Shown one piece after another: positions 46,583 through 59,900 of a DNA stretch of 64,000 bases. The stretch covers positions 21,740,187-21,804,186 of the forward strand of contig OX578284.1 of NCBI GenBank assembly GCA_951217055.1, written 5' to 3'. Position 1 is the stretch's first letter; the number at the start of each line of letters is the position of its first letter. The DNA is from Gerris lacustris. Taxonomy: Eukaryota > Arthropoda > Insecta > Hemiptera > Gerridae. The position numbers and the translations under genes were made by a program. Under the pieces are notes generated by a model, which ran no database searches, was not told where the DNA came from, and saw only the letters and a program-made list of their open reading frames with translations.

Positions 46583-47257
46583 CTATCGTTCCAATTTAAG
46601 AAAAACAGCTTGTCTTGATTCATTTGAATTATTTGGTAGATATTTATCGTAGAATCCATTTAACACTTTAAAAGCTTTAAAACCAAATTTTTGATACAAC
46701 AACATTGAGGGATTACTTGATGATACATGAAGAGTAATATTCCATGAAAGGCAAGTATTGATAAGATGGTACAAAATAAAACTTCCTATGCCACTACTTC
46801 TCCAATGAGGCCTCACAAAGAGGAAACTGATATAACCTTCATTCTGTTGTTCACCTGGAGCAAGAAATCCAAATCCCACAACAATTTTTCCGTAAAGAGC
46901 AACACAACTAAATTCAGGATAATTAAGTGCACCAGACATATCAATCCCAGACCAGAAATATGTTTCTACCAGATGATTAATAGCAGGAATATGATCAGTA
47001 TGAACATAAACGTAATTCAAAGGAAGTTTTTCTCTATCTTGTACATTAAAAGAAGGCTTTTTTTGTTTTACCTTATCAATTAATTCATCTTGGGCTTTAA
47101 GCCAAGTTGAAGACACCGAAAAATCTTGAAAAATATACGGTTTTAAAACTCTGTCGGTAAATTTGCATTGAATAAAGTCGTAATTAATATTTTTTACCAA
47201 ACCGGCGCGAGATTCTCCCGGAATGCCACATAAATCTTCCAAGAAGTCGTCTATCAT
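46583..47257 (-). CDS. KAT14 (CSRP2BP/ATAC2)-type GNAT acetyltransferase, short and intronless
   Basis: A single frame of 224 residues. The C-terminal part (about residues 78-224) matches the GNAT domain of KAT14, a histone acetyltransferase subunit of the ATAC complex: LPLNYVYVHTDHIPAINHL, FWSGIDMS, the acetyl-CoA motif VRPHWRSSGIG (R153, G156, G158), ITLHVSSSNPSMLLYQKFGF, and FYDKYLP near the end. Residues 35-46 (DRVLKPYIFQDF) also match the KAT14 linker before this domain. Full-length KAT14 proteins are several hundred residues longer, with an N-terminal region absent here. The compact frame could be a genuine short paralogue, an old retrocopy that stayed open, or the last exon of a longer gene whose 5' exons lie upstream on this strand. 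The frame is open throughout with no disabling change. Confidence 0.82.
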   Translation of the reverse strand: MIDDFLEDLCGIPGESRAGLVKNINYDFIQCKFTDRVLKPYIFQDFSVSSTWLKAQDELIDKVKQKKPSFNVQDREKLPLNYVYVHTDHIPAINHLVETYFWSGIDMSGALNYPEFSCVALYGKIVVGFGFLAPGEQQNEGYISFLFVRPHWRSSGIGSFILYHLINTCLSWNITLHVSSSNPSMLLYQKFGFKAFKVLNGFYDKYLPNNSNESRQAVFLKLER

Positions 47258-47905
47258 TTTAGTTTATTCAAATTCTGTTACTTTGATCAATTCTGAGTAA
47301 CAGGTACATTAGTTAAAAGCGTTTTTAAACTTACATGAAAATGATTCTCAAAGAAGTAACACAGAATAGAATTTATTAATTAAGATAATTCTTTTTGTGT
47401 CTGAAACTAGATAAATCCAAGACAGAAGACAGAAGTACAGATAAATATAAATAGATATTTCGAATTCAAAATCATAATAACTTTTTCCTCGTTGTTTTTG
47501 AAAACTTAAGTGAAACCTCCTTTTCAGGTTAGCCTTGTTAAAATAAAATCTAGATCTTAATTTAGATTTTAATAATTAACGTGATTTCTTGATAAATCAA
47601 ACAGGCAAATTCTTTATTTAAGTGTTCTTCTTAAAATTAATTTTCAAAAATTCATGATTTGTTCTTCAAATTAACTGAGATATTTCTATTTAATAAAAAT
47701 ACAATTAACAGTTTGCTCATAAAAGCTAGTGTTGCAATCGAGTGTCCAGTTTGATCGTGGAGGCCGTGGCTCCGTTCTCAGAAGTTTCGTAGCAGCAGAA
47801 GAGAGAAGAAAATGTCGGAACTTGTGCGATTCGGACTATAGTTACGTAGTGTTTAGTTTTAATTATGTATCAGATTTTCTCGTTTTTATTCATTTAATAG
47901 TAAAA
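47258..47905. promoter_or_regulatory. Divergent upstream region between the KAT14-like gene and CK1 alpha
   Basis: These 648 bases separate the two oppositely pointing start codons. CATAAAAG at 47718-47725 with an initiator-like TCCAGT at 47745-47750 is a possible core promoter for the kinase, with a transcript leader of about 155 bases. Composition turns GC-richer from about 47740, typical of a 5' UTR. Nothing distinctive was seen for the minus-strand gene. Confidence 0.4.
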
Positions 47906-50900
47906 ATGTCGAGTCTATTAGGAAAACCCGATTTTATTGTAGGCTGTCGGTACCGATTAGTTCGTAAAATCGGGAGTGGTTCCTTTGGTGAGATTTACTT
48001 AGGAATAAACGTTACAAATGGAGAGGTAAGCTGCTTCTAAAGTGTCATAATACTTTAACCTTATGTAGTACTAGACAACTATTTTCAATATTATTTTATA
48101 TTTATAATTATATTTGTATTCGTAAGTGATAGAAATACGAATGTAATAAAATAATAAACGTTAAAGCAACCTGCCCTACTTAACATTTCCTTTTTTGTTT
48201 ATTGCTCTCTCAGTATAATAAAACCTATGATTTTTCGTGAAATGTGCTTCCTTGCATATATGGTCATATTATATTATATTCTTTTAAAGGAATGTTTATT
48301 ATTTAATTTTGAACACGGATCTAACAATATTTACCGTTATATTTGTCTAGACTTTGATTCCTGATAATATATTTTGAGTACTTATCATCTTTAAATAAAT
48401 ATAGTTAATAGTTTTATTATTATATTAATTTCCCATTAATAGCTCGTGACCTTTAGCCAAATTTGCTTGGTCTAATAGTCTTTTTATTATTCTCTTTTAA
48501 GCTAATTACATTAAAAACCGTTAATTATCTGTGCTGTGTAAAGGTTAAGTAATTAACAGTTGGTGAAACTATGATAATGTAATTGACAGGTGGTGAATCC
48601 GAAGCCTTGTTCGTAAATTCTTATTATTTCAATGGTTTTTTTAAAACGTAGAAGTTGTATTTCGTCTCAATTCTACACTAGATTCGACGCAATAACGTAA
48701 TTTACCAAATAAAGTTGTGATTTATGTCTGTTATTTAGTTTTAATTAGGCTGCATTTTCCATTAGCTTGGTGCTGGATTGAATTTTTACTTTTTTAAGAA
48801 AATAATTATGTTAAAATAATGTCCATAATAATGATGAGAGAACATTAGCTAATTAAATAAAGGTTGTAATAGGCTGTCGGTATTGTTCTTTCTCATTACT
48901 TAGGGATTTGATGTGATAATTTAATTTGTCCTTTATCAGGTTATTTAGATTTTAATTATTATTATTTTTTTAAAGTAAACTCAACATATGTATAGTGAAT
49001 TAAAATCCAAATTATCATTGTTATTATGTATTCGTTTAATCTTTTCGTTGTTTTTTTCCTCTGTAAAAATATTGAATTAGTCTAAACTGAAGTCTAAATG
49101 TCTTATTAAGTTCTTATAATCGATATTCGATAGGATTTTAAAAATAAATAAATTGTAGATAGAGAAATCAAAGGGCTTTATTGAAGAATAGGTTAAAAAT
49201 ATACATTTTCTAATTTGATTACTTTAATTTGTTGTTTGTCTTATGAGTTATTAATTTCTTTTTAGTTAGTATTCAACTATTGATTCTTTAAACCTACATT
49301 TATTACTTTCTTGATTCAATTTACTTGATTAAATCCATTTTAATTAAGAGGTCTGTTGTATATCATCATTAAATTATAATATTTTAGAAGTAAATCTAGA
49401 CTTTGATTATTCCTACAGACAAAATTTTGGGCTTTCTTGGAGTACACTAGTCTAATAACCACCCATATTATTAATATTGTCCAAGTATATGCTGAGAAGA
49501 TTTATTTTCTTTCAATTATTACTCATGAAATCAACAACTCCCGTTAAATCTAAGATAAGTGAAATTTTATAGAAACATGATTGATAAAGGAAGCAGTGAT
49601 AGAATTCAAAGAACTTTTTTTATAGTGAAATTTTCTTTCTTTTGATTAGCATGTTTCTAGTTACACTATCTATATTGTTGTTATGTTACTGTATTGATGT
49701 TGTTATTATTGTTGTTATATTACAAATGGTAAGTATTGTTATGGCTCATACATATTAGTCAATGCTGGATTACTTAAGATCATCCAAAATTTGGCGGCAC
49801 GAAATCCACTCCGAGGTAATAAAAAATATCTTATGAGAGCATTTCTTTAGATTGTTACTCCCCTTTTAAAAAAAACAGAGGGGAGTAACAATCTAAAGAA
49901 GGTGTGCAGAATTTTCTTCTTTAGTCTGTTACTCCCCTTGTAAAAATAGAAGAGTGATATTCCTTAGTCGCAAAGTACATTGGACTAAACTTCACTTTGC
50001 CTTAATAGTTATTTTGATTGTCATTTATATTCTAAAGAGTCATTATATTCGAGATAGTGGTTGATAACTTTAAATGATATTAAGGAAGCCTTTGACTAAG
50101 TTTCTTGTCAGCTTTATAGATGAAGATGACCAGTCAGCGAATCTTTCTCGACCTGGCACTACATTTGAAGAGCTGTTTTCTTTATGCTCATTGATGTGCA
50201 GCTCTCCTTTTCTTGACTTATTTATTTACAAAATCTGTTGAAACTAAGTTTTTAATCTAAAATAATTCCTTAACATCACAATCTAGGTGATTCAAATATG
50301 TTGGTGTGATTATTAGTTACAATTTGTGTAACTCACAAAGATTTGCCACTTGCTTTACACAACCCTCTGGTTCGACTAGCAATAATAGCAGGCCCCGATT
50401 TAGGGTAAGGGGGGGCCTTTTGTAGCCCCCCCCCCCCCATAAAAAGGACTGAGATATTTGTGATTACTGAGTAGTATTTTCGGGTTACCCAATGGCGTAT
50501 TAAGTATTAACTTGAAATGGTGTGTACTGTTGATAAGAAATTAGTAGATTTCTTTTTTAAATAATATTTTTTTTTTTATAACTGAGTTTTTAGTGCATAC
50601 TGCATACATGCATGAACATCATTTTAAAGGTACCAGTTTGCTTGTCTAATTTTTAAAGTGTAAATCAATATGTTTTTAATAAACTAGGCATCGCGTGGCT
50701 CTATCATTGAAGCGAGCTTATAGTAATAAATATGTATTGAATATTGAAAAAATAGATTATCGTGAATCATGATGAGTTGATAGATAATGGGTCTGGTAGT
50801 AGTGCAGCGGCTAGTAGTAAGGGAACCGCCCCGCATTCTTACTATTCCTCTAACCACACATCTCCATTTCAATATTTATAATTTGTATCTCTTTACTACA

Positions 50901-53900
50901 AACAAACTACTGCATGTATCAAATTGAAATTTTGCATGCCTGTTTCAATTGTGCATCAAATGGTGTCTATGAAGTTTTATTAAAATCGTTACGTTAGAAC
51001 GTAAGATATCGGTAAAAAGGTTGTTTTCTCTATTTTAAACGTTTAGGTCCGCTTTAATAGTTTTAGCGATCTTTATTAATTCATAGCGGTGTCGCTGTTG
51101 GTTTTAGTAAAAAATGTTATTTGAAAAATATGTTTGTCTCATCGAATAGATGATGATAGAATTTTTTCCCCGTCCTGAAATTCCAATTTAATTTTTGAAC
51201 CTCTCGTTTACACGAGCGTTGCGCGCGAACTCTTGGACGGATCACGCTGTCCAACGAACTTAGCCTGAGTATTAGTAAGAGGATCATGTATACCAAATTT
51301 CAACTAAATCGGTCAACTTTTACTCAAGTTATCGTCACACGCGTGAACGTTACTGACAGACAGACAGACAGACACGGAGCATATTTCGTTGAATGTAGGA
51401 AGCTCGCTACGCTCCCTTCAATAAACACGTGGATTAAAATTGTGGCAGAAAATTTTCCGCCCCCTGGGCAATTGCCCAGTGTGCCCATTGGTAAATCGGG
51501 GCCTGAATAATTGGAGTATACTCTAAGTGAATGTTGGCTGGATTTTATTATAAGAGATGTTATTTTATATTAAAGTTTATTATGCCGGAAGATGATTGAA
51601 GGCAATATGAAGGCTTGTAATTTTACTCCATACATCTCATCACTTATCATACATATTTCAGTGGATTCATTCTATAATATCAGTGATTATTACATAGGGA
51701 AAGCGTTCAATGTGGGCCCCTAATTGCATTAAACTACTTTCAAATTATAGAGTCCTACTTGCTTATCTCTATTCAATACACTCTATGTTTGTAACATGCT
51801 AAAGTTTTGTCAACAGATCATCCCTTTTTATTGATAACAAAATTACACCCATATTTAATGTTAGGCTCAAATTGCTTACTGCTATTTCAAAATGGCTAAA
51901 TTCTGTACACTAAAATTTCAATTGTCATAGTCATTTAGGAGTCCTAAAAGATAAAACCTTTATCTAGTCACATTGACGACTTCTTTTTGTCATGTCCCTT
52001 TCGGAATATCAAGTCCTAAGTAAGTATATAATATCAGGAAGTTGCGCCCCGAATGTAATTATAGATTTTTTTTTTTTTTAAATAGTTCTAAGGCAACTGT
52101 ACACTTAACATTTATGTTGAGAGGGTAACTTTTATAGGGTTCAATTGTAAAAAAAAAAAAAAAAAGGCAATCCATTTGTTTGCAAACAAATTATTAAGTG
52201 CTTGTTGACAACGCAGTAACAATGAGTTTATTCCACTTAAAATTTTATCAGTTTTTTTTTTTATATATATAATTCCAATAATTTGTTTATTATTGGCTTA
52301 TTTGAAACTCAGGGAAAACTTTCAAGTTTCAGCTCTTAAAGAATACATGAGTCACGAGTGGATATTTTCACCCTCATAATGTAAGTAGCAAATGAGGAAA
52401 ATGAAAACAAACTATAATTTAAGTCGGTAGAATTACTGTGATCAGATATTTGATGTGCAGTAGAACCTGACACGAACAATAGGTGCTGAGGGTTGTCTGC
52501 TATAATGAAAGTGGATTGTATTACAAAAATAATAATGCAAAATGTACATTTATGAAAGTACGCTAGTTAGATGTATAAAGTGTTTATTACAGAGTAAATA
52601 ATAGATAGCCTTTAATATAGGTTTAATTTGCAATTTTTGACGAATACTAACAAAATAGAAACATGTGAAGGGTCTTGGGTCAGTTGGAAAATCATACGAA
52701 ATTTCGTAGAAAAACTCTTTCTTTGTTTGCCCATTATAGTGAGGTTTTACAGTGCATTTACCTTTGAAGCTATTCAGTACAGTCTCCCTAATCCAGACCC
52801 AGCTAGTCCGGACATGCAGTTTATCCAGACGAACCTCAATTATTTTCTAATAATGTAATTGAATCTTATTGAATTTATATCAATAAGATGGTAAAATTTT
52901 TATCCTAAATAAATGGTTTAAAAAGTAGATCTTTAGGTTATCTTTTAACATTTGTTTTAATAGTTTTACATTAATTTTAAAACTGATTCCGTTTAATCCA
53001 GACTTTCAGTGATCCGGACAGTGCCCAGTCCCATCAAATCTGGATTAGTGAGACTGTACTGTACTATACTTTGGATATGTAATGGTTATGTTTTGATTGT
53101 TTATGTTTTAAAAGGCAAATTTCTAGGACATTAAACTCTACTTCTATTCTACTAATTAGCATTTTTTGTAGGCCTTAAGATTAGGTATATGCATTCTTGC
53201 AATTCCGCAGTACTTAAGAATAAAGTAGTTTTAATTAATTAAATATGATTTAAAATTTTGTTTGATAACTAAAAATAAATTTGTAATGATTGTTTTTTTA
53301 TTATTTGGTTAGTAAATAATTTATATTACTCTTCTAAGAGTCTCGTTTTGTTTAAAACCTTAGGCCTCATTCACACTAGAGATTCCGGAATGCGATTCAC
53401 GAATCGAAGATTCTAATGATACCAGGCCTATGTATTTTGCTTATGTCCATTCAGACTTCGATTCCGGTATGAGATTCTCAAATCGAGTATCCCGTCCCCG
53501 TGAGCCGCCTCGATTCTTTTTAGAATTCTTCTTAGAAAGCGGCTCATGATACATTGCGCTATATGGCCCATTCAGACTAGGCGATTCCGAATCGCATTCC
53601 GCTTCAATCCTCTGGCTATTTATTTTCTTTAAATAAAATATTTTAATTATAAATTCATAATAATTACTGTAATATCATTAATTTTAATATTTTATTATAA
53701 ATAATTTTATTTACGTTGTATAAAATATTTTAATTATATAAATATATAATGAATCAATGTAATATATTATTTAATAATATATATATTTTTTTCAATCGTT
53801 TTATTTACGTTAAATAAAATAGGTTAATTATGAATATAATATGATTAATTATTTAAAAATTAAATACATATATGTTAGTGCATAATAAAAGTGGGATCAA

Positions 53901-56900
53901 ACTAGGAAAAGTGGGGGGAAGAAGCCGCCAAGATACTGAATCTTGATACTTTTTTGAATCTCATACACGAATCGCATTCCGGAATCCCAGTGTGAATGAG
54001 CCCTTACTTTGATTTCTTATTAGGTATTCTAAATAACCAGGCAGATAGAATTTCTCGGTAAGTGTTTTCCAGAGCTTATTAGTTCTGGGAGAAGTCCTTA
54101 TTAAATTGCTAATAATAATAATAATAATGTATTTTTTATCTTTAATTTTTCATTCATAATTTTACTGTATTCATTGTACTCATTCTTGTGTAATACAAAT
54201 AAAATACTTAGTAAAGTCTTCATTATGTCATTTAAGTTTCCAAGACTTCTTCTAGAAACCATGTTCTAATCAGATGCGTTTTGCATATTCTTAATTGGAA
54301 AGAAAAACTGCAAAGATAGCACACATGCAGTATTATTTTTTCATTTCCTCCTGTTTAATATTCTATTTTATTTAATCCTAAGGAACTCGATTTTCTTTAA
54401 TTAGAAATGAACTTTGATCATCTTAAGTCAAAAATCCTTATAGCGACAACCATAATTTTGTGTAACAGGCCCTGATTACCAATTGACAGACTGGGCATTT
54501 GCCTAGGAGGTCTCTTAATAACGGTGACTTGTGGGGAGAAGTAAAATAATATAAGGAGGCTGCAATAAGAATGCTTTGCTCAAGGTGCAAGTTATCTGAT
54601 ATCTGGATCTGCACACAAATATGAAAAACTCTACTTAAAATAAAATAAAAAATAATTAAGTAAACGAAAAAACTACATGAAAGCAAGAAAACCTTAATAT
54701 TTATTTAGAAAAACGTAATATTTATTTTATTGTACTACATATTATTTTTTTTTTAAATATTTTTTTTTCTAACTTTCGTCGTATTCTATATATATATATA
54801 TATTTTTTTTATACTACTTTTATTTAAATGCTGAATTATCAGAAATTTTTTAATTTACATTTTAAAATCTAAATCGTATTTGTTTTTATCAGTTTTACGT
54901 ATTGACCCCTTGTATAGTTAGTCAGCTTCAGTGAAAACATTTCGCTAATTCTGTTATGTTTCTTATCTTATCTAAGCAAAAAAAAAACATTCCTAGACTT
55001 ATCTAATTTTTTTTATAAGTTCTTATCTTGTTGTGATCCATTGTTGTTATTGTTGGAATTGATTTACTCTTTTTCGTTTATACTTTTAAACTTTTATTTA
55101 TTGTTAAATCCTTTCTATTTGTTTCGATTTTGTGTGTGGCTGGCTGTCGTAAAAAATCATTGGACGGCTAATTATTCCTCTTCCAGTCATCCAATCGAAC
55201 TAAAACTTGGCTCATGGGCTCATCCAATATATAAATAATTCTATCAAAATTTACGTTAATTAAGATAATTATTTATAATTAATATAAAATAATAAATAGA
55301 GGAGTTATGTAAAATAATAACTTTGGTTCCTTTTTTTTATGGGTTAGTTTTTATCTTTTTTTAATGTTCGTTTTAATTGCATTTTTTAATTTTTATTTTG
55401 ATACCGACATTAAATATTATTTTTAAATTACAAATAAATCGTATATTACGTGTGATTATGCGTTATTAATTAAAATAATTTTATTTAACTTAAACCAAGG
55501 AGTTTTTCAAAATCAGGGAGGTGATGTTTAAGACGGTAATCAAGCCCAGGCAAAAAAAAACCCTTGCTTCTAGGAAGTTGAAATTTTAAAACTGACTTAT
55601 AGTTAAGGTAAGTAGGGCCTAAGGTGATAAAATAGTTTTTCTTTGAACGTTAGCAACCACTAAATAATCAAAATTTCTAAATTTGACCCCTAATGCGTAA
55701 AATATAGGGGGAGGTAAATAAAGAGAACGATTAAGCCAAGCCCAAAAGTTAATAGAAAGTAGAAAATTTTGAAATAGCTAACGTAAATATCCATTAAAAA
55801 GAGACTCTTTAAGTGTAACATTTCAAATAATTGTTTTGTATTTTACCTTCTTTGTTTTATGTTTGGCGTAGGGTATTGCCCCATATGTGGCCCACCATAT
55901 GGGGGCAAGTCCTTGTATTTTTTCTGGAAACCCTACTGTCATCTGTGATGCATTGTATTTAATTATACAATTTCCCTTTAGATGATTTAATTTTTCACGG
56001 AGTTACTTAAAATTTTGCTCGTATTGACACTGGACTACACCAGAAATAAAATGCATACACCTTGAACCCGGGCAAATTAAAAATAGAAATAGTGGACAGT
56101 GGACACCTATTACTTATAAACTTAAAACTATTAAGTTATTTAATTTTTCAAGTAATAATACTTAATAGTGTATCGTAAATTTTTTTTTAAATAATTTAAT
56201 TTTTAATTTTTTAAATATACATACTAATAAGGTATCGTAAGTTTTAGGATCTTTAAAATGACAAACGTCAAACTCAATAATATATTGCGAAGTTACACAT
56301 TTTACGATTTGGTTTTGGTAACTTTGGATTCCGCTTTTCTATTTTCTCTTTTTAATTCGTTTTTTCAACTTCCTTTAACACTATTTATTTTTTTAGTTTA
56401 GTTCTAATCAATCCTTGATTTGTTTCAAAATCAAACTTCGATAGTTTATCGAAATATTTTACTCTATTGATAAAAACTATTTATTAGCCTGACTAATTAG
56501 TCACTGTTATCACTACCCAAGTTTCAAATTATAATTTTTAATGCCGTATAATCTCACAATGCCGTGTTAACCACTAATCGATTGATTATATAGATTAACA
56601 TTTGGCGTGTTGTTGACCTTTTCATTTCTGTGAAAAAGAAAACATATCCCCCCCTTTCTCCTCTCCTTATACCAGAACTACGAATGTGCAAATTTTTAAA
56701 TTTTGGGATTTGACATTTAAAATGGAATTTTCACATTCTTGGTCCTTATTAAATATGGGGACGATGTTATGTGCGTACTATTTAAACGTAAAAAAAAACA
56801 GTTTCCAAGTGTGTGCTTTCAGTACACAAGGGTCCTTAAGCAATTTATCAAATAGGACGGGTGTTAACCAGCATAATCGGCCCAGCCTTTTCGACGGCCA

Positions 56901-59900
56901 TTTAAAAGTTTGTTTTAGCTATAACTTCTGAACCATTTATGATAATGAAGTGAAACAAGCGCCTTTCGTCGTCCAAACTTAATAAAACTTCTTTGGATAA
57001 ATGATTCCCCAAAAATATTTTTATTTTTTTTCAAAATATGCCACGTATATAAAAATTCCTTTAAAACCTTCTTTGTTTTTATCAAAGAATAACAGTGATT
57101 TGTTAAAAAAATAATAAATGGGGGGGGGGGGGGTACACGAAAAGCGCGCAATTTTTAAGGACACATGGCGCAAAGATGAATTGGTACAAAGACTTGGGTA
57201 CTTGTTAATTAGGAGCCCTCCCTAATAGTTAGGGGTGATCTCTAACTTTTAGGAAAAGTTCCTAATTAACAAGTTTACCTATATTTGTACTAAGGCCGTC
57301 ATCTCCTTTCATTTAACACCCCGTATGACGCATTTCTGAAAAGATTTGTCCCCTATCGTTAGTGACGTACTTCCAAAAAGAATGTCAACCCCTTTTATTC
57401 AGTGATGATTTTTTGGACTTCAGACTATTTTTCCTGTGTTATAACAACCGCAACTTTTTAAATTTTTGTGTTGGCAGTTTTGAAAATTATAAGGGTCCTC
57501 AGTTTTACCTGCGGACCCTAAAAATGTATCTTTGTTGCTATTACAACTTAACGAAAATAGTTTTTAATGATTCATATTCATAACTCTACTCATACGATCT
57601 TGTTTTATTTGTTTATTTGCGTTTTTTTTTTTATTGTTGCTTTAATTTCTAGAATTAAAATCTGAAGTGCGAGGTTTTCAATCTGATATTGAAATCAGTT
57701 TTATTTTTAAAGTGTGTAGTTTTTAACATCAGCTAGTTTGAATTACAAAAATATTATGGTTCAAAATTAGTGGCACGAAAAAATAATTTCATTTTTTTTT
57801 TTCGAAATAATTGGTTATTTGCTCAAGGTTTAATAGCATGAGCTCGAAACTAAATATATATCCTTATTTATTTTATTTATTTATTGTTATTACTGCAGTT
57901 ACCTTGGTTTGAGGAGGAATATTGTGTTAGATCTGTGGTTGTAAATGCGGGCCGAATTGAGTCACAGCTAGATATATTATGTTTCCTTAGTTGCCTCGGC
58001 TCGATGGATTAGAATTATTTCGTTGTTTGGCCTAGCTATACCGCCCGGGGTTCCCCTAGCTTATGGCTCAAGGTCTGCATTTGGCAACGCGACGCTTCCT
58101 TATATCTATTTCCCTTCAGGTCTCTAGCGGACCCCTAGAGTTCTGTCGTAATCCTGGAACCCTCTTGCCTTCCCTTAACGAATCTGGCTCTTAGATTCTA
58201 GAAATAGTTATTATGGTGTTATCGCTTTATTGTGTAATTCTATATAAATCTAGGTGTTTGTCTGTGGGGTGAAGATATTATTTTGACCATAACTAATGGT
58301 TGGCGACAGTTGAAGGCTTTATTACAAATGCTATACACTACCTTCTCTACTGCAATTCTGGTAGTGAATTTTTAATAATATGTTGTAATAATTGCTCACA
58401 AAAATTGTAGTGTGATATCATTATCTAAATTACATCACTTTGGGTTAAGTAGTTAAGTTGTAGTTAAGCAACAGTGTAACTATAGAAAATAAGTTTGCAA
58501 ATTTTTCTTGCAGGAAAGTTCTTTTTTTTAATTTCTCTTGTACGTAGTCGTAGTTTATATATAGAGAAATTATTTTGATTTTGATTGACACTTGGCTAAG
58601 TAACTATGAACTCGTATTTGAGAAAGTTGTCTCGGACCGATTTTTTTTAAATGGGTTTTATTTTTGCTTATACTCTTTTTACAATTAGTATTAACTAACA
58701 ATTAAGAAGAAAGTAAACAACCTTCTGTTGAATACTTTTTATATATGTTTTTAAATAAATCAATAATAAGATAGATTATGAGGTTTAAATATTATATTAT
58801 TATATGAGAAAGTTCTGTACGATTTATCGGACCGACTTTTTGGTCTGCATCTAGGTTCTGTACTTATAAGAATACACTATCTCTTATAGAAGAACTAACT
58901 TGTTGCTTTTGTCTTTGATTAGGAAAGCATTACCGAAATCACTTTTTCGTTTAACTGTACAGTCTGCATCTGTCATAACTTCGTAAGAGATTCCCTTTTT
59001 GGTGTAAATAGGTGGATCGATAAATAATTTTTTAGCGGTTATCTGCACCATAATAATAAACATCCTACGAAATATTAAGATTGTACTTGAAGTGGTTTAA
59101 GTATTTGCTATGTGTGTTGCACATATAACCTTTTTTGAAAGCCCTTAAACGTATCCCCTTACATTTTTTACCCCATACACAAATTACTTGTTTCCGGATA
59201 AAGCCTGAAATAAACTCCACCCCTATTTCTTTCCTTAGAGATCAAATAACAAAAAAATCTTTCTTATTAGGCTGTATAAGACATAAGCAGAAGCCTTCCT
59301 AAAAATGTTAACTCTCTATCTCTATGTAGGAATTTGAGTTATTTAAATATATATGTAAGAGCTAAAGAAAATTTATTTATATGTACAGCCGTACAGCTAG
59401 ATAAAAAAAATTCATCTTGGTTCTTCTTGATTATTCCTCATCTAGAAAGTAAAATTTTTATATCAGAGACAAGTTAGTTCTTCTGTAAGTCATAGTGTAG
59501 CATAGACTACTATCTTAAGGACCGATGTATTCCACTTTCCTCGATTTAATATTAATACTAGCTTGGAAGAAGTGCTTTCTCGCCAGTTAAATTGTTACCT
59601 TCTAAAAGGGCAAGAGTGTTCTTTGACTTTTTACACTTTAAACTTAAACTAATGCAAAGGTACATTTTCTTTCTCTGTTGGAATAATCAACAATCTATAA
59701 GATCAATCTGCCATTTCTTTTGTGCCATTTATTTATTTTTTTTTTTTCACGTTTGCCCTACATCGAGATTGAGTGTTTGATTATTCCCATTTAATTTTTG
59801 TGTTATCTATTTGGTTTATCTTTGTCTACTTCTCTATTGATTTGCTTTATTCATTTTTTGTCTAACCTCGTTTAACTTTTTAGTTTCGTTCTTATCAATC

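Noticed and set aside
46766..47083. + strand frame of 105 codons opposite the KAT14-like gene
   Set aside because: Antisense shadow; the minus-strand frame has clear GNAT motifs.
54438..54686. Minus-strand frame of 82 codons in CK1 intron 1
   Set aside because: It overlaps a hAT end fragment and shows no domain.
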